The notes below the pieces were generated by a model. That model worked only from the letters and a program-made list of their open reading frames with translations, was not told the origin of the DNA and ran no database searches. This document shows positions 14,253 to 20,826 of a DNA stretch of 20,826 nt, one piece after another (positions within the stretch are counted from its first letter, which is position 1; each line of letters begins with the position of its first letter). Origin of the DNA: Thermoplasmata archaeon M9B1D (GTDB taxonomy: Archaea > Thermoplasmatota > E2 > DHVEG-1); the NCBI GenBank assembly GCA_002900535.1, contig MUGC01000002.1, positions 1 to 20,826 of the forward strand, written 5' to 3'. The position numbers and the translations under genes are program-made.

Positions 14253-14690
14253 CTATAATCTTATTTCTTTAATACGATCAATGATATCACGTTTTGTACA
14301 ATCATCAATTTCCTGATCAAGAACTGGATAAACGTTTTTCTCCTCAAAAGTTTTATGTTTGACTAACAACTTTTTTAATTCATTTAAATCAAAAGGCTCT
14401 CTTTTCTGTAACTTTTTTCTTAGTGATCCAATTAAAGTTAAAATTTCTGTATGCTGATCCATTAGATCTGAAAAATAATCATATTTCTTATCAGGCTCAT
14501 CAGGATTATAAGAAGTAAATATAGCTTTTTCCTCTACAAAAAAATGCTTCTCTAAATTCCATTGAAAAGTATTAAAAGAATTACTCAAAAAACCAAAATC
14601 ATGACCAATGTTATTTTCTACATCTTTAAGATATTGCATAAGAAGGCTATGGTCTTTAACCATTAAATCTAAAATCTCAGTAGATTTCAT
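14253..14690 (-). CDS. Hemerythrin-like (HHE) domain protein, second copy
   Basis: A 145-aa four-helix-bundle protein. Candidate di-iron ligands are H14 (VKDHSLLM), H49 and E53 (EKHFFVEEKAIF), H80 (DQHTEI), and H112 and E116 (KHKTFEEKNVYPVLD), matching the HHE pattern. It is diverged from the hemerythrin-like protein encoded at 1340-1879 and shorter. Likely roles are oxygen or NO binding, or iron-dependent protection. The start ATG 14690 is 7 nt after the MsrB stop, with AGGAGG overlapping the end of MsrB. The ATG at 14711 would overlap MsrB by 14 nt and contains that Shine-Dalgarno. Confidence 0.83.
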   Translation of the reverse strand: MKSTEILDLMVKDHSLLMQYLKDVENNIGHDFGFLSNSFNTFQWNLEKHFFVEEKAIFTSYNPDEPDKKYDYFSDLMDQHTEILTLIGSLRKKLQKREPFDLNELKKLLVKHKTFEEKNVYPVLDQEIDDCTKRDIIDRIKEIRL

Positions 14691-14697
14691 AAAAAAT

Positions 14698-15093
14698 TTA
14701 TTCCTCCTCAAAATTAAGTGATAAAGAATTTATACAATAACGCTGACCAGTAGGTTTTGGTCCATCATCAAAAACATGACCAAGATGACTACCACACCGT
14801 TTACATAAAACTTCAATTCTTTTTATACCAAGACTTTCGTCATTCCTTAATTCAACAGCACCTTTACTAATAACATCATAAAAACTCGGCCAACCACTAC
14901 CAGAATCAAACTTTACATCAGAAGAAAACAAAGGATTACTACAAGCGCCACAAACATATGTACCACTTTTTTTATTATGAAGAAGTTTTCCAGTAAAAGG
15001 TTTCTCAGTTCCTTTCTTTCTAAGAACTTGATATTGTTCAGGAGGCAGTATCTTTTTCCATTCATCTTCTGATTTTTTAATCTTCTCAGCCAT
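14698..15093 (-). CDS. msrB: Peptide-methionine (R)-S-oxide reductase MsrB
   Basis: A 131-aa protein that reduces methionine-R-sulfoxide in damaged proteins. SGSGWPSF, the zinc-binding pairs CGAC (C48/C51) and CKRC (C97/C100), GHVFDDGP and the active-site RYCINS (C120) are all present, so the enzyme should be functional and zinc-stabilised. The spent cysteine is normally recycled by thioredoxin, and the window has two thioredoxin-reductase-type proteins though no free thioredoxin. The start ATG 15093 is 4 nt after the PH-protein stop, with GTGAT just upstream. The ATG at 15111 would overlap that gene by 14 nt. Confidence 0.95.
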   Translation of the reverse strand: MAEKIKKSEDEWKKILPPEQYQVLRKKGTEKPFTGKLLHNKKSGTYVCGACSNPLFSSDVKFDSGSGWPSFYDVISKGAVELRNDESLGIKRIEVLCKRCGSHLGHVFDDGPKPTGQRYCINSLSLNFEEE

Positions 15094-15097
15094 TTTA

Positions 15098-15613
15098 TCA
15101 CATCTTTTCATTTTTTACACGGTTTTTCATATCATCAATAAATTCCATTGGATTTTTTGGAGTAATAACAAAAGTATACCCTTTTTTTGTAGAAACTAAA
15201 ACACCATCATCAAAATTACTCATAGCAACAGTTGCATTACCAACACCTGGAAGATAAAACCTGCCGCCTAAAAAACTTGCACCAAAAAGTCTAAAACCAA
15301 AAGGAATAGGAACCTTTTTAACATCCTTAATATCAGAAAACATAATCTCATGATTTTTAAGCAAACCAGTTATTAAAAGCCTATCTTTAGATATAATGAA
15401 ACTTAGCCTATAAGCTCTAAATAAAGTGTAAAGAATTATTAGAAATACAATAATAAATACTAATACAAAAATACTTTTTTCAAAAAAAGTCATAGGTGTA
15501 AAAAGCGGCACTCCAATAAACATAACAACTAAAAAAATCAAAATAGCCCAATATAAACCTGCAATCCAACTTGAAACCACTGATTTAAAAACAATTTCAT
15601 TATTATTTTCCAT
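15098..15613 (-). CDS. Membrane protein with bacterial-type PH domain
   Basis: A 171-aa protein. Two membrane helices (about residues 18-38 and 44-65) are followed by a short basic linker and a cytoplasmic PH-like beta domain. That domain starts at YRLSFIISKDRLLITGLLK, continues with FSDIKDVKKVPIPFGFRLFG and ends with GYTFVITPKNPMEFIDDM. This is the usual layout of bacterial-type PH (bPH) membrane proteins, whose function is generally unknown. It sits between KorB and MsrB in the redox cluster with short gaps (31 and 4 nt), so co-expression is likely, but no redox residue is visible in it. ATG 15613 has GGAGG 9 nt upstream; an ATG at 15658 would overlap KorB by 14 nt. Confidence 0.8.
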   Translation of the reverse strand: MENNNEIVFKSVVSSWIAGLYWAILIFLVVMFIGVPLFTPMTFFEKSIFVLVFIIVFLIILYTLFRAYRLSFIISKDRLLITGLLKNHEIMFSDIKDVKKVPIPFGFRLFGASFLGGRFYLPGVGNATVAMSNFDDGVLVSTKKGYTFVITPKNPMEFIDDMKNRVKNEKM

Positions 15614-15644
15614 GCTTTTTTTCCTCCTTTTATTATGGAATTGT

Positions 15645-16487
15645 TTAAACAAATTCATTTATCTTTTTTAATCTCTCATTTCTTGACATTTTGTTTTGAG
15701 ATGGGTTCCAATCACCCATTAATTCTTTATGAAAAACAAGTTTTCTAACATCGTAAAAAACTCCGATAGGCATACGCTGTTTCGTATCTTTAACAAGTTT
15801 TATAGCCCCATCAAGATTCTTCGCAGGTTTATGTATAATCTCAGCTTTTTCATTGTACAATTTATATGTGTTATTAAAGACAACACTTGGTTGCAATACA
15901 TCGATAACAGAGAAACCTTCATGCATTATTGCTTCAACAATAAGATCAGATAAATGATCCATTTTTGCTGAATATCCGCGAGCAACAAAAGTAGCACCAG
16001 CTTCTAGCAATAAACTAAGCGGATTCAATGGGTCTTCAATATTTCCTTCAGGTCGAGATGGACCCTTAAAACCTTTTTTACTGGTTGGTGAAAACTGACC
16101 AGTTGTTAGAGCATAGGCTCCATTATTATGTACTATTACGGTAATATCAGCATTACGTTTAGCTGCAAAAATCATATGTGCGATACCTTCACCGTAGGCA
16201 TCTCCATCACCAGCAAAAGCTATCACTTTCAGGTTAGGATTGCCAATTTTTATACCTTGAACTGTTGCCATACTTCTGCCATGAATGGAATACAGTCCAC
16301 TTAATTTGATATAGTCAAAAATTTTACCATGGCAGCCGATACCACTTGAAATAATAATAGAATCACGATTAACGCCTTTGTTTTCAAGTTTATCAACTGC
16401 TTTTTTAAAAGCATTTAGAATGCCAAAATTTCCACAACCAGGACACCATGTTATCTCAGCATTTGTATCAAGAACATTTTTTGTCAT
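15645..16487 (-). CDS. korB: 2-oxoacid:ferredoxin oxidoreductase, beta subunit (TPP-binding)
   Basis: A 280-aa protein with the beta-subunit hallmarks: WCPGCGN (about 14-20), SGIGCHGK (C52), the TPP/Mg motif GDGDAYGEG (93-101) and NNGAYALTTGQ (121-131). With the fused gamma-alpha subunit encoded just upstream (3-nt gap), it decarboxylates a 2-oxoacid with CoA and passes electrons to ferredoxin. Two-subunit enzymes of this type act on 2-oxoglutarate, pyruvate or mixed 2-oxoacids; the sequence alone does not decide. It has only the cysteines expected to coordinate the single internal cluster and no separate ferredoxin-like delta subunit. GAGGTG lies 9 nt before the ATG. Confidence 0.93.
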   Translation of the reverse strand: MTKNVLDTNAEITWCPGCGNFGILNAFKKAVDKLENKGVNRDSIIISSGIGCHGKIFDYIKLSGLYSIHGRSMATVQGIKIGNPNLKVIAFAGDGDAYGEGIAHMIFAAKRNADITVIVHNNGAYALTTGQFSPTSKKGFKGPSRPEGNIEDPLNPLSLLLEAGATFVARGYSAKMDHLSDLIVEAIMHEGFSVIDVLQPSVVFNNTYKLYNEKAEIIHKPAKNLDGAIKLVKDTKQRMPIGVFYDVRKLVFHKELMGDWNPSQNKMSRNERLKKINEFV

Positions 16488-16490
16488 AAG

Positions 16491-18143
16491 CTAGAACACC
16501 TCCATGATCTTATAAGCAAGATTTTGAGGATCAAAGGGTCTTCCATCATATTGACGAATAGATCGAACTGGTTTGATTTCACATTTATCTTTCAACAATT
16601 GTTCTAATTGACCAGTACAGTTTTGTTCAACAACAATTGATTCTCTATATTTGTGTTCATTTAACTCCCAAACTGGGAAAGGTTGAAGATATACTAGTTG
16701 AATAACTGAGGCTTTAATACCGCCATATTCTAAGGCTTCTAAAACACTCATTGTAGTAGAACCAAAAGTAAAGATTACAGGTTTTCCATCACCATAAATA
16801 TTTACTGTTTTCATTTTCTTTAAGTAATCAATTAAACTATGAAGTTTTGTTCTCCTTTTATCATGCATCTTGGCAATTAAATTACCATCTTCAGTGGTCA
16901 ATCCTTGTTCATCATGTTCATAACTATTCCACTTAATCAAGCGTTTAGAAGGAGGAAATAAAAGAGGAGAAATACCGTTTCCTGTTTGCTTGTATCTATT
17001 GTATTCACCTTTTTCATGAGTTGCAGGTTGCGCCCAATTTGTCTTATTTGGATTAATACTAACACTCATACTACTTTCAGTAAGATGTTTTTCAGAAAGA
17101 AGTATCGCAGGAGTCTGAAAACGCCAAACCAAGTTCAAAAGCTCAGCGGTTAAATAAAAAGCCTCTTCAATATTACCTGGAGAAGCAACAATACGTGGAA
17201 ATTCACCCTGGCCAGGATACAAGGAATATAACAACTCACCTTGTTCTGTATATGTAGGAACTCCAGTACTTGGACCAGGTCGCTGACCGAGGAAGAATAA
17301 TACTGGTGATTCTATCATACCTGCAAGAGAAAAAGCTTCTTGCATTAAACAAAAACCTCCACCACTAGTACCAACCATAGATCGAGCACCAGTAAAACTT
17401 GCACCAATTGCCATGTTAGCAACTGCTATCTCATTTTCAGGTTGCACAGTAACAACACCAAGTTTTTTACCGTTATTAGCAAAAAAATGAAGAACAGGGG
17501 TAGATGGGGTCATAGGATAAGCAAAATAAATATCAAGACCTGCAGCAGCTGCACCAAACCCTATTGCTTCACTACCAGATAACGAAACTAGTTTCTTTTT
17601 TCCTTGTTTTAATTCAAACCTTTTTTTGATTTTTTCGAAAGCAGAATCATATATAGCATGAGAAAAATTAATGTTATCTTTTATTTGTCGGCCGTATTCT
17701 TTTTTAATTATCTCATCAAGTTTTTTCTTATCAATACCAACAACTACTGCAAGAATAGCTATACCTGCAACACCCTCAATTAAATCAGAATTATCATACT
17801 TTTTAGCCTCAGAAGAAATACCAATGCCCGTACCTTCACCTTTTACTTTATCAGAGTTAAAGACCAAAATACCTTCATCCACCAAGTGATCCTTATGAAT
17901 TTCATAACTTCTTTGATCAAGAACAACAACTAAATCTGCTTTCATATAATGACTATAGATCTTAGAGGTTGAAGTGCTAACAACAGAAAAATTATGACCA
18001 CCTCGAATAAGACTGGGATAATCATTCATCTGAAAGACTTCACGTTTTAGATCAGCAAAAAAATTAGCAGCAACAATACCTGCCTTTTTTGTACCTTGAC
18101 CTGCTTTACCTCCAATAATGTAGGTTAAAACCTCTTTCTTCAT
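16491..18143 (-). CDS. korA: 2-oxoacid:ferredoxin oxidoreductase, fused gamma-alpha subunit
   Basis: A 550-aa protein. The gamma domain is at about 1-180, with IIGGKAGQGTKKAG near the N-terminus and ADLVVVLDQRS. The alpha (pyrimidine-binding and transketolase-C-like) domains follow from about 185: GSEAIGFGAAAAGLDIYFAY, YPMTPSTPVLHFF, VQPENEIAVANMAIGASFTG, TSGGGFCLMQEA and GQRPGPSTGVPTYTEQGELL. The C-terminal part contains YGDGKPVIFTFGSTTMSVLE. This gamma-alpha fusion is standard for archaeal two-subunit 2-oxoacid:ferredoxin oxidoreductases. It is encoded 25 nt after the superoxide reductase gene, so it is probably made together with the oxygen-defence proteins and could supply their electrons. 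GGAG lies 11 nt before the ATG. Confidence 0.93.
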   Translation of the reverse strand: MKKEVLTYIIGGKAGQGTKKAGIVAANFFADLKREVFQMNDYPSLIRGGHNFSVVSTSTSKIYSHYMKADLVVVLDQRSYEIHKDHLVDEGILVFNSDKVKGEGTGIGISSEAKKYDNSDLIEGVAGIAILAVVVGIDKKKLDEIIKKEYGRQIKDNINFSHAIYDSAFEKIKKRFELKQGKKKLVSLSGSEAIGFGAAAAGLDIYFAYPMTPSTPVLHFFANNGKKLGVVTVQPENEIAVANMAIGASFTGARSMVGTSGGGFCLMQEAFSLAGMIESPVLFFLGQRPGPSTGVPTYTEQGELLYSLYPGQGEFPRIVASPGNIEEAFYLTAELLNLVWRFQTPAILLSEKHLTESSMSVSINPNKTNWAQPATHEKGEYNRYKQTGNGISPLLFPPSKRLIKWNSYEHDEQGLTTEDGNLIAKMHDKRRTKLHSLIDYLKKMKTVNIYGDGKPVIFTFGSTTMSVLEALEYGGIKASVIQLVYLQPFPVWELNEHKYRESIVVEQNCTGQLEQLLKDKCEIKPVRSIRQYDGRPFDPQNLAYKIMEVF

Positions 18144-18168
18144 AGGCTTTTTAACTCCCTAATTTTTC

Positions 18169-18579
18169 TTATTGAACATTGATCTGTTTATATGACTGCC
18201 ATAGACCATGAATATTACATAAAGCTAATGCTAGAATAGTCCCTGGTTTACTAGTTTTAAAAGATGTTGTCACAGCATGATGGGTATACACGGTACTCTT
18301 ATTTGGTCCATCAGCGCTTTCTCCGTGGGCGTTAAACTCATAATGACCAATCTGATAAGGGAATTTTTCGCCATCAGGATAGAAATATAAGTCAATCCAT
18401 CTTATATGGTGCTCTGTTGTATTTGGATGAATAATTTCTTTTCCCAGTCCTACTTTTACATCAAACATTTCATCCTTACTAGCCTCGTTAGGACAATCAA
18501 TAACCGGAACATGTTTCTCTTTCCTCCAATCAGCCTCTTGTATTAAATTACCTATTTTTTCTTCCATTTTTGTTTCCAT
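18169..18579 (-). CDS. Superoxide reductase, neelaredoxin type
   Basis: A 136-aa protein of the one-iron superoxide reductase class, lacking the N-terminal desulforedoxin iron site. The ligands of the catalytic Fe(His)4Cys centre can be placed: H23 in EKHVP (with E21 and catalytic K22), H51 (IIHPN), H57 (TEHHIRW), C121 and H124 (CNIHGLW). It reduces superoxide to peroxide without releasing oxygen, usually taking electrons from rubredoxin, which is encoded directly upstream. The next gene downstream is korA. ATG 18579 has GGAGG 9 nt upstream. Peroxide produced would need removal by a peroxidase such as OsmC or a peroxiredoxin. Confidence 0.93.
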   Translation of the reverse strand: METKMEEKIGNLIQEADWRKEKHVPVIDCPNEASKDEMFDVKVGLGKEIIHPNTTEHHIRWIDLYFYPDGEKFPYQIGHYEFNAHGESADGPNKSTVYTHHAVTTSFKTSKPGTILALALCNIHGLWQSYKQINVQ

Positions 18580-18608
18580 AATTTTTCGCCTCCATTTATA
18601 CGAATTTA

Positions 18609-18770
18609 TTAATTTAATTTTTTAAATTGATCCTTTCCAGCACCACAAACAGGACAAACCCAATCATCTGGTAAATTTTCAAAGGAAATACCTGGCTTAA
18701 TGCCACTATCTGGATCTCCATTATTAGGATCATAAACATAACCACAAATCAGACATTCCCACTTGTTCAT
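18609..18770 (-). CDS. Rubredoxin
   Basis: A 53-aa protein missed by length-based gene finding. It begins MNKWECLICGYVYDPNNG and contains DDWVCPVCGAGKDQF. C6, C9, C39 and C42 form the Fe(Cys)4 site, and PDSGIKPGISFENLPDDW is the standard loop between them. Rubredoxin is a one-electron carrier and the usual donor to superoxide reductase, encoded 29 nt downstream; the donor to rubredoxin is not in the window unless a flavoprotein or ferredoxin fills the role. The start ATG 18770 lies 17 nt after the USP stop with GTGAT 4 nt upstream. Confidence 0.96.
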   Translation of the reverse strand: MNKWECLICGYVYDPNNGDPDSGIKPGISFENLPDDWVCPVCGAGKDQFKKLN

Positions 18771-18787
18771 AATAATCACACTCGTGT

Positions 18788-19243
18788 TTAACGAATAATC
18801 ATAACAGGTGAACTTGAATGATGCATAACTTTTTCGCAGACACTCCCCACAAGAATTCTGTTCAAAGCAGATTTTCCTTTACAACCCATGACAATGAGAT
18901 CATTTTTACCAGCTTCTTTGATAATTTCTTGATCTGGGTGACCCATAACAAGTTTCGTTTTAACATTAACACCTATTTCAGAACCCATTTTTTTTATTTC
19001 ATCAAGAAATAAACTTCCTTCTTTTTTAATTAGAACCATTGCATCAGGATACATTGTACCCAGTTCAGGATAAATCTCATTTGGTTCTTGTACAACATAA
19101 AGAGCAATAACATCGATACCAGTATCCTTAGCAAGATCAATTGCTTTTTTAGCAGCATGTTTAGAACTTTTAGAGCCATCAACAGCCGCAATTATTCTTC
19201 CAAACTCCTTATTTTTTAATTTATCTTTTTGATTTTTTTTCAT
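18788..19243 (-). CDS. Universal stress protein (UspA family), ATP-binding type
   Basis: A 151-aa single-domain USP. IIAAVDGSKSSKHAAKKAI is the usual start of the fold. MGCKGKSALNRILVGSVCEK fits the GxxGx9G(S/T) ATP-binding motif, followed by HSSSPVMII. USPs bind ATP/AMP and are induced by stress; direct targets vary. It is the promoter-proximal gene of the redox cluster, preceded by a strong TATA box and GGAG 10 nt before the ATG, which suggests that the whole cluster is a stress-responsive unit. Confidence 0.92.
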   Translation of the reverse strand: MKKNQKDKLKNKEFGRIIAAVDGSKSSKHAAKKAIDLAKDTGIDVIALYVVQEPNEIYPELGTMYPDAMVLIKKEGSLFLDEIKKMGSEIGVNVKTKLVMGHPDQEIIKEAGKNDLIVMGCKGKSALNRILVGSVCEKVMHHSSSPVMIIR

Positions 19244-19285
19244 GTTAAATTTCGCTCCGATATATTTTAAAACTCCAAACTAAAG

Positions 19286-19293
19286 TATTTATA
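19286..19293 (-). promoter_or_regulatory. TATA box of the USP/redox cluster
   Basis: TATAAATA on the minus strand is a consensus archaeal TATA box. It predicts a transcription start near 19264 and a leader of about 20 nt containing the GGAGCG ribosome binding site of the USP gene. Confidence 0.6.
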
Positions 19294-19367
19294 AAAACAT
19301 GACTAAAAAACAATTTAAAAATAACTAAAAAATGTCACAGTTTTCTAATTAATTTATAAACCAAAAT

Positions 19368-19478
19368 TTAAGTAAACATTCTTATTATTAATAAAATTAA
19401 ACCGACAACAGTTAAAGTTCCAATGAAAAACCATGGTTTTTCAACCATATGCTTTTTGTAAAAAATATTAGTATACAT
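19368..19478 (-). CDS. 36-aa single-pass membrane protein
   Basis: The frame encodes MYTNIFYKKHMVEKPWFFIG followed by TLTVVGLILLIIRMFT, a short basic N-terminus and one membrane helix (about residues 16-33). GAGGTG ends 5 nt before the ATG, one of the best ribosome binding sites in the window. A TATA-like box and a strongly structured leader precede it. I recognise no family. Small one-helix proteins often modulate transporters or envelope complexes, but nothing shows a partner here. The gene is separate from the USP transcript, with 124 nt to the USP TATA region and start. Confidence 0.6.
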   Translation of the reverse strand: MYTNIFYKKHMVEKPWFFIGTLTVVGLILLIIRMFT

Positions 19479-19494
19479 ATTACACCTCTAGGCA

Positions 19495-19579
19495 TTGTAG
19501 AGCCACCATGGACAAATAAATTCCATGATGGTTGGGGGATGGGATGCGTTTAGAGAGGAATTAACCCATGGCTCTACAA
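19495..19579 (-). promoter_or_regulatory. Structured RNA leader upstream of the 36-aa membrane protein
   Basis: The element is closed by a perfect 11-bp inverted repeat, TTGTAGAGCCA (19495-19505) and TGGCTCTACAA (19569-19579). Within it CCACCATGGA (19503-19512) pairs with TCCATGATGG (19522-19531) at 9 of 10 positions around a 9-nt AT loop. The repeats overlap, so the closing stem and the inner hairpin compete for 19503-19505. The block is far richer in G+C than its surroundings. On the minus strand the 3' arm ends 5 nt before the GAGGTG of the 36-aa gene, so folding could expose or hide the ribosome site. It could also be a stand-alone small RNA on either strand. I know of no matching riboswitch class. 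Confidence 0.5.
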
Positions 19580-19619
19580 CTCCTCTATTCTAATTTCTTA
19601 TTTTACAATACTTCTAACT

Positions 19620-19641
19620 TTATTGTTATTTAAAACAATAA
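19620..19641 (-). promoter_or_regulatory. TATA-like box inside an inverted repeat (promoter/operator of the leader RNA)
   Basis: TTATTGTT (19620-19627) and AACAATAA (19634-19641) form an 8-bp inverted repeat whose centre reads TTTAAAT, a TATA-like element on the minus strand. A start about 26 nt downstream would fall near 19605, just before the structured leader. Alternatively the hairpin could mark the 3' end of the 19683-20069 gene. AT-richness makes both readings uncertain. Confidence 0.35.
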
Positions 19642-19682
19642 CTCAAAAATAAGTGGAAAACAAATAAAAAACAATTAAAAAT

Positions 19683-20069
19683 TTAAATTTCAATGTAATA
19701 CTCTTTGCCACTAGGAAAGGCAGTATAAGTAAGCGTAAACGGAGGGTCAGTTATACTTTCATGTGTTTCTGCAGACATAAGAGTTAATCTAATCGTTTTT
19801 CCCGGCTCAATTTTATAACCTGCACCTGCCCCTGTTAAATCAATCGTACTACCTTGAAAAGTTGAAAGATACATATTTGATATCCAACCTGCAGTATCTT
19901 GATTATTTTTGATTGAGATATTTACAAAATATTGATTATTTTGATCATAAATTTCTAAAATCTTAACATCAATATCTCTATTAGGATTTACTGCAAATAA
20001 TATTATTAATGCTAAAATCAATATAATAACTACTACCAGTATTAATAATAAAATATTTTTGTTCTTCAT
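19683..20069 (-). CDS. Membrane-anchored extracellular protein, small beta-sandwich domain
   Basis: A 128-aa protein. A short basic N-terminus (MKNKN) and one long hydrophobic helix (about residues 6-28) anchor it, and about 100 residues lie outside. The outer part has strand-like segments IDVKILEIYDQNNQYFVNIS, IEPGKTIRLTLMSA and PFTLTYTAFPSGKEYYIEI, with a KNNQDTAGWISN turn. It looks like an Ig-like or DUF4352-like fold that follows polar-tract patterns of archaeal surface proteins, but I do not recognise the exact family. GAGGC lies 8 nt before the ATG. It follows the permease gene by 45 nt. Confidence 0.65.
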   Translation of the reverse strand: MKNKNILLLILVVVIILILALIILFAVNPNRDIDVKILEIYDQNNQYFVNISIKNNQDTAGWISNMYLSTFQGSTIDLTGAGAGYKIEPGKTIRLTLMSAETHESITDPPFTLTYTAFPSGKEYYIEI

Positions 20070-20114
20070 TTTTTTTGCCTCTCAAATAACAATATTAAAT
20101 AAAATTTAATAAAC

Positions 20115-20826
20115 TCATTTATTGGGATTTTTAATTTTATATATTGGTTGAATTATTCTACCAGTTATTTTCTTATAAATAATTTCGATAATAAATGAAA
20201 AACCAATCATTACAACTAATAATATTAAATTACTTGGATGGCTAAGACTCCTCTGCCATAATAATACCATAAATGCAACTAAACAGGCCATGGTTCCAAA
20301 AATAGAAATCCATCTGCGACTCATAGTTTCTTTATAAAGTTTAACATTTGCAGCGTTAACCGCAGCAAAAATAAGTAAAAAACCTGCACTACCCATTACA
20401 GAAATACTTGAAAGATCAAAAAAATTAGCAATAAATAGAGTTATAATCATTGTTATAATTAAACCTTCTATAGGCCTATTCCATACTTTCCTATCTAATA
20501 TTTTTGGCAACTCCCCGTCCTTTGCAATAATGTAACTTACTCGTGCTGTACCATATAATGTTGCATTAATTGCAGACGAAGTAGAAAAAAGAGCAGCTAT
20601 CGCAATTAAAATAAAACCACCATTACCAAGAAATGGTCTTGCACTCTGTGCTAAAGCATAATCTTTTGCTGCAACAATATCACCTACAGATAAATTGCCA
20701 ACTGTTACGAATGAAATTAGAATATAAAGTCCTATTACAAATAAAACAGAAGTATAAAACGCCCGAGGTAAATTTTTCTTAGGGTTTTTAACATCAACTG
20801 ATGCATTAGCAATAAGCTCAAAACCT
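20115..20826 (-). CDS. APC-family amino-acid permease, 5' part outside the window
   Basis: The frame runs open from the window edge to TAA 20115, giving 236 residues of a polytopic protein. FELIANASVDVKNPKKNLPR is the conserved loop after TM6 of APC amino-acid transporters. Later segments include an ALFSTSSAINATLYGTARV helix with the family's small-residue pattern, DGELPKILDRKVWNRPIEG, and about four further membrane helices. It likely imports or exchanges an amino acid or similar solute by proton or sodium coupling. The N-terminal half with the substrate-binding TM1 is missing. An internal TTG at 20510 is not a start. The C-terminus is basic (KNPNK). Confidence 0.88.
   Translation of the reverse strand, partial: GFELIANASVDVKNPKKNLPRAFYTSVLFVIGLYILISFVTVGNLSVGDIVAAKDYALAQSARPFLGNGGFILIAIAALFSTSSAINATLYGTARVSYIIAKDGELPKILDRKVWNRPIEGLIITMIITLFIANFFDLSSISVMGSAGFLLIFAAVNAANVKLYKETMSRRWISIFGTMACLVAFMVLLWQRSLSHPSNLILLVVMIGFSFIIEIIYKKITGRIIQPIYKIKNPNK

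Noticed and set aside
19495..19579. tRNA or CRISPR repeat
   Set aside because: There is no cloverleaf with anticodon and T arms, and the inverted repeat occurs once rather than as a regularly spaced array.

Overview
This is an AT-rich archaeal window, and most genes lie on the minus strand. Archaeal features include Shine-Dalgarno sequences of the GGAGG/GAGGTG/GTGAT type, TATA-box promoters close to start codons, a KorAB-type 2-oxoacid:ferredoxin oxidoreductase, a Trx-fold/thioredoxin reductase fusion, a neelaredoxin-type superoxide reductase with rubredoxin, and a secreted beta-propeller protein. The style of that surface protein and of a nearby PKD-containing pseudogene is one I associate with Thermoplasmatota. 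The phylum is an inference; archaeal origin is well supported. The organism looks like an anaerobe or microaerophile with a large investment in oxygen and peroxide defence.

Layout. 1-622: the end of a probable cation/proton antiporter and a CBS-pair protein (+). 625-1879: a DUF1003 membrane protein and a hemerythrin-like protein (-), preceded by a GC-richer, inverted-repeat leader. 2096-2191: a possible 31-aa ORF. 2370-3992: a Trx-fold/thioredoxin reductase fusion (+). 4053-4643: a PIN-domain protein (+). 4684-9223: a minus-strand cluster of site-2 protease, thioredoxin reductase, ABC ATPase, ABC permease and methyltransferase. 9368-10259: a membrane-anchored molybdopterin oxidoreductase with a tiny possible haem-binding membrane partner. 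10492-10956: a surface-protein pseudogene. 11055-13706: a large secreted propeller protein. 13792-19243: nine closely spaced minus-strand genes, USP, rubredoxin, superoxide reductase, KorA, KorB, a PH-domain membrane protein, MsrB, hemerythrin and OsmC. 19368-19605: a 36-aa membrane protein behind a strongly structured leader. 19683-20826: an anchored extracellular protein and the 3' part of an amino-acid permease.

How the genes may work together. The nine-gene cluster combines a source of low-potential electrons (KorAB), an electron carrier (rubredoxin), a superoxide sink (SOR), oxygen or NO binding (hemerythrin), thiol peroxidase activity (OsmC) and methionine sulfoxide repair (MsrB). The two thioredoxin-reductase-type flavoproteins and the YedY-like Mo enzyme nearby could supply or extend the same repair chemistry. 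Both flavoproteins lack the usual NADPH-phosphate-binding Arg motif, so their electron donor is open.

The most unusual observations are two genes that seem to start at ATT codons, each exactly 7 nt after a good Shine-Dalgarno, with no workable canonical start; a structured leader upstream of a 36-aa membrane protein; and a minimal membrane Mo-enzyme/haem pair.
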